Below, one piece after another: positions 5,292 through 6,020 of a DNA stretch of 6,020 nucleotides. The stretch is from Gemmatimonadota bacterium (GTDB taxonomy: Bacteria > Latescibacterota > UBA2968 > UBA8231). The DNA is taken from contig VXZF01000443.1 in the NCBI GenBank assembly GCA_009845645.1, positions 1 through 6,020 on the forward strand, given 5' to 3'. Below the pieces are notes generated by a model that was not told the origin of the DNA, ran no database searches, and worked only from the letters and a program-made list of their open reading frames with translations. A program made the translations under genes and the position numbers. Positions within the stretch are counted from its first letter, which is position 1, and each line of letters opens with the position of its first letter.

Positions 5292-6020
5292 ATGCACCGC
5301 TTAGACCAAATTCTCTACTACTTGCGCGAAAGCCCAATGCTCGCGGCCGGCCTGTGCATGATCCTCTTGGTGGTGCTCTTTGGGATCTTGGGGCCGATCT
5401 TCGTCGATACCTCAAAGGCCCAGCCACTGGCTACGCCGCCGCGACAAGCGCCCTCGCTGGAGCATCCCTTTGGCACCGACGATTCTGGCCGCGATTTGCT
5501 CGCCGTAATGGTGGTGGGGGTGCCGCTGACCATGCGGATTGGCCTGTTGGCCGGTACGGTTGGGTTGGGGTTGGGCATTTTTCTCGGCTTTACGAGCGGC
5601 TATATGGGCGGCAAGATCGACACGGTCATTCGCGGCCTCGTGGATACGCTGCTGACTGTGCCCGGCCTCGTGGTGCTGGTCTCCATTGCCTCGACGATCC
5701 GCGAGGAAATCAGCGTCAACATTATGGCCTTGGTGGTGGCTTCGCTGGCGTGGATGTGGCCCACGCGGACGATTCGCTCGCAGGTTTTGACCATGCGCGA
5801 GCGGGCGTACGTGCAGATGGCCAAACTCAACGGCATGAGCAACGGCGAGATCATCTGGAAGGAGCTTTTCCCCAATCTACTGCCCTACCTCGCGGCCAAT
5901 TTTACCAATGCCGTCAACTGGGCCATTCTCTCGTCGATTGGCCTAGAGGCGCTCGGCTTGGGGCCGCAAAACGATCCAACGGTCGGCATGACCATTTATT
6001 GGGCCATTACGTTCTCTGCG
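5292..6020 (+). CDS. ABC importer inner-membrane permease, DppC/OppC family, 3'-truncated by the window edge
   Basis: The frame runs from the ATG at 5292 to the last base, giving 243 residues. Family members are usually somewhat under 300, so roughly the last helix and tail are missing. It is the heterodimer partner of the DppB-like protein upstream, whose TAG ends two bases before this ATG. The N-terminal helix is at about 16-38. The family signature HPFGTDDSGRDLL is at 58-70, followed by helices near 79-100, 115-135 and 143-157. The EAA loop is at about 171-199 (AKLNGMSNGEI with Gly181, ending NLLPYL). The segment after it, LEALGLGPQNDPTVGMTIYW (218-237), replaces the more usual LSFLGLGxxPPxPxWG. 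No Shine-Dalgarno sequence is visible, so translation probably depends on coupling to the dppB-like gene. The ATPase and binding-protein genes are presumably outside the window. Confidence 0.92.
   Translation, partial: MHRLDQILYYLRESPMLAAGLCMILLVVLFGILGPIFVDTSKAQPLATPPRQAPSLEHPFGTDDSGRDLLAVMVVGVPLTMRIGLLAGTVGLGLGIFLGFTSGYMGGKIDTVIRGLVDTLLTVPGLVVLVSIASTIREEISVNIMALVVASLAWMWPTRTIRSQVLTMRERAYVQMAKLNGMSNGEIIWKELFPNLLPYLAANFTNAVNWAILSSIGLEALGLGPQNDPTVGMTIYWAITFSA

Overview
The window is about 6 kb of GC-rich bacterial DNA, coding almost throughout, with every gene on the + strand. It fits an uncultivated or environmental Gram-negative-type lineage. TPR proteins, SUMF1-like secreted proteins and CRTAC1-type FG-GAP/ASPIC proteins together are typical of Planctomycetota, Verrucomicrobiota, Acidobacteriota, Latescibacterota and Poribacteria-like genomes. 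I cannot decide among these from the sequence, and no marker gene is present.

Region 1 (1-2535) is a tightly packed run of three genes: the 3' end of a TPR-repeat protein, a Cof-type HAD phosphatase, and a small exported SUMF1/FGE-fold protein. The stop and start codons overlap at both junctions, and the two downstream starts have Shine-Dalgarno sequences inside the preceding gene. This is a clear translationally coupled operon. The SUMF1-like protein keeps the four structural cysteines of formylglycine-generating enzyme but lacks its two catalytic cysteines.

Region 2 (2536-4222) starts with an 82-base spacer that carries three copies of a 10-base unit (core TCTGCG). I recognise this as a widely dispersed intergenic element of unknown role. 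It is followed by a secreted CRTAC1-family protein: seven calcium-loop FG-GAP/VCBS motifs, which suggest a seven-bladed beta-propeller, then a shortened ASPIC/UnbV domain. The spacer can be read in frame with this gene, so a naive start call would add a spurious 26-residue N-terminus.

Region 3 (4223-6020) starts with a 56-base spacer containing a 7-bp hairpin just after the stop codon. Two inner-membrane permease genes of a Dpp/Opp-type ABC importer follow, dppB-like and dppC-like, 2 bases apart. The second runs off the window. Neither has a visible Shine-Dalgarno sequence, unlike the genes of region 1. No substrate-binding protein or ATPase gene is in view, so the substrate is not known; peptides or oligosaccharides are the family possibilities.

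Nothing ties the three regions into one pathway. No tRNA, rRNA, CRISPR array, transposase or attachment site was seen, and no stretch over 300 bases lacks a gene. I see no clearly new defence or mobile system. The best leads are the catalytically incomplete SUMF1-like protein in its coupled operon, and the dispersed 10-base repeat next to a translation start.
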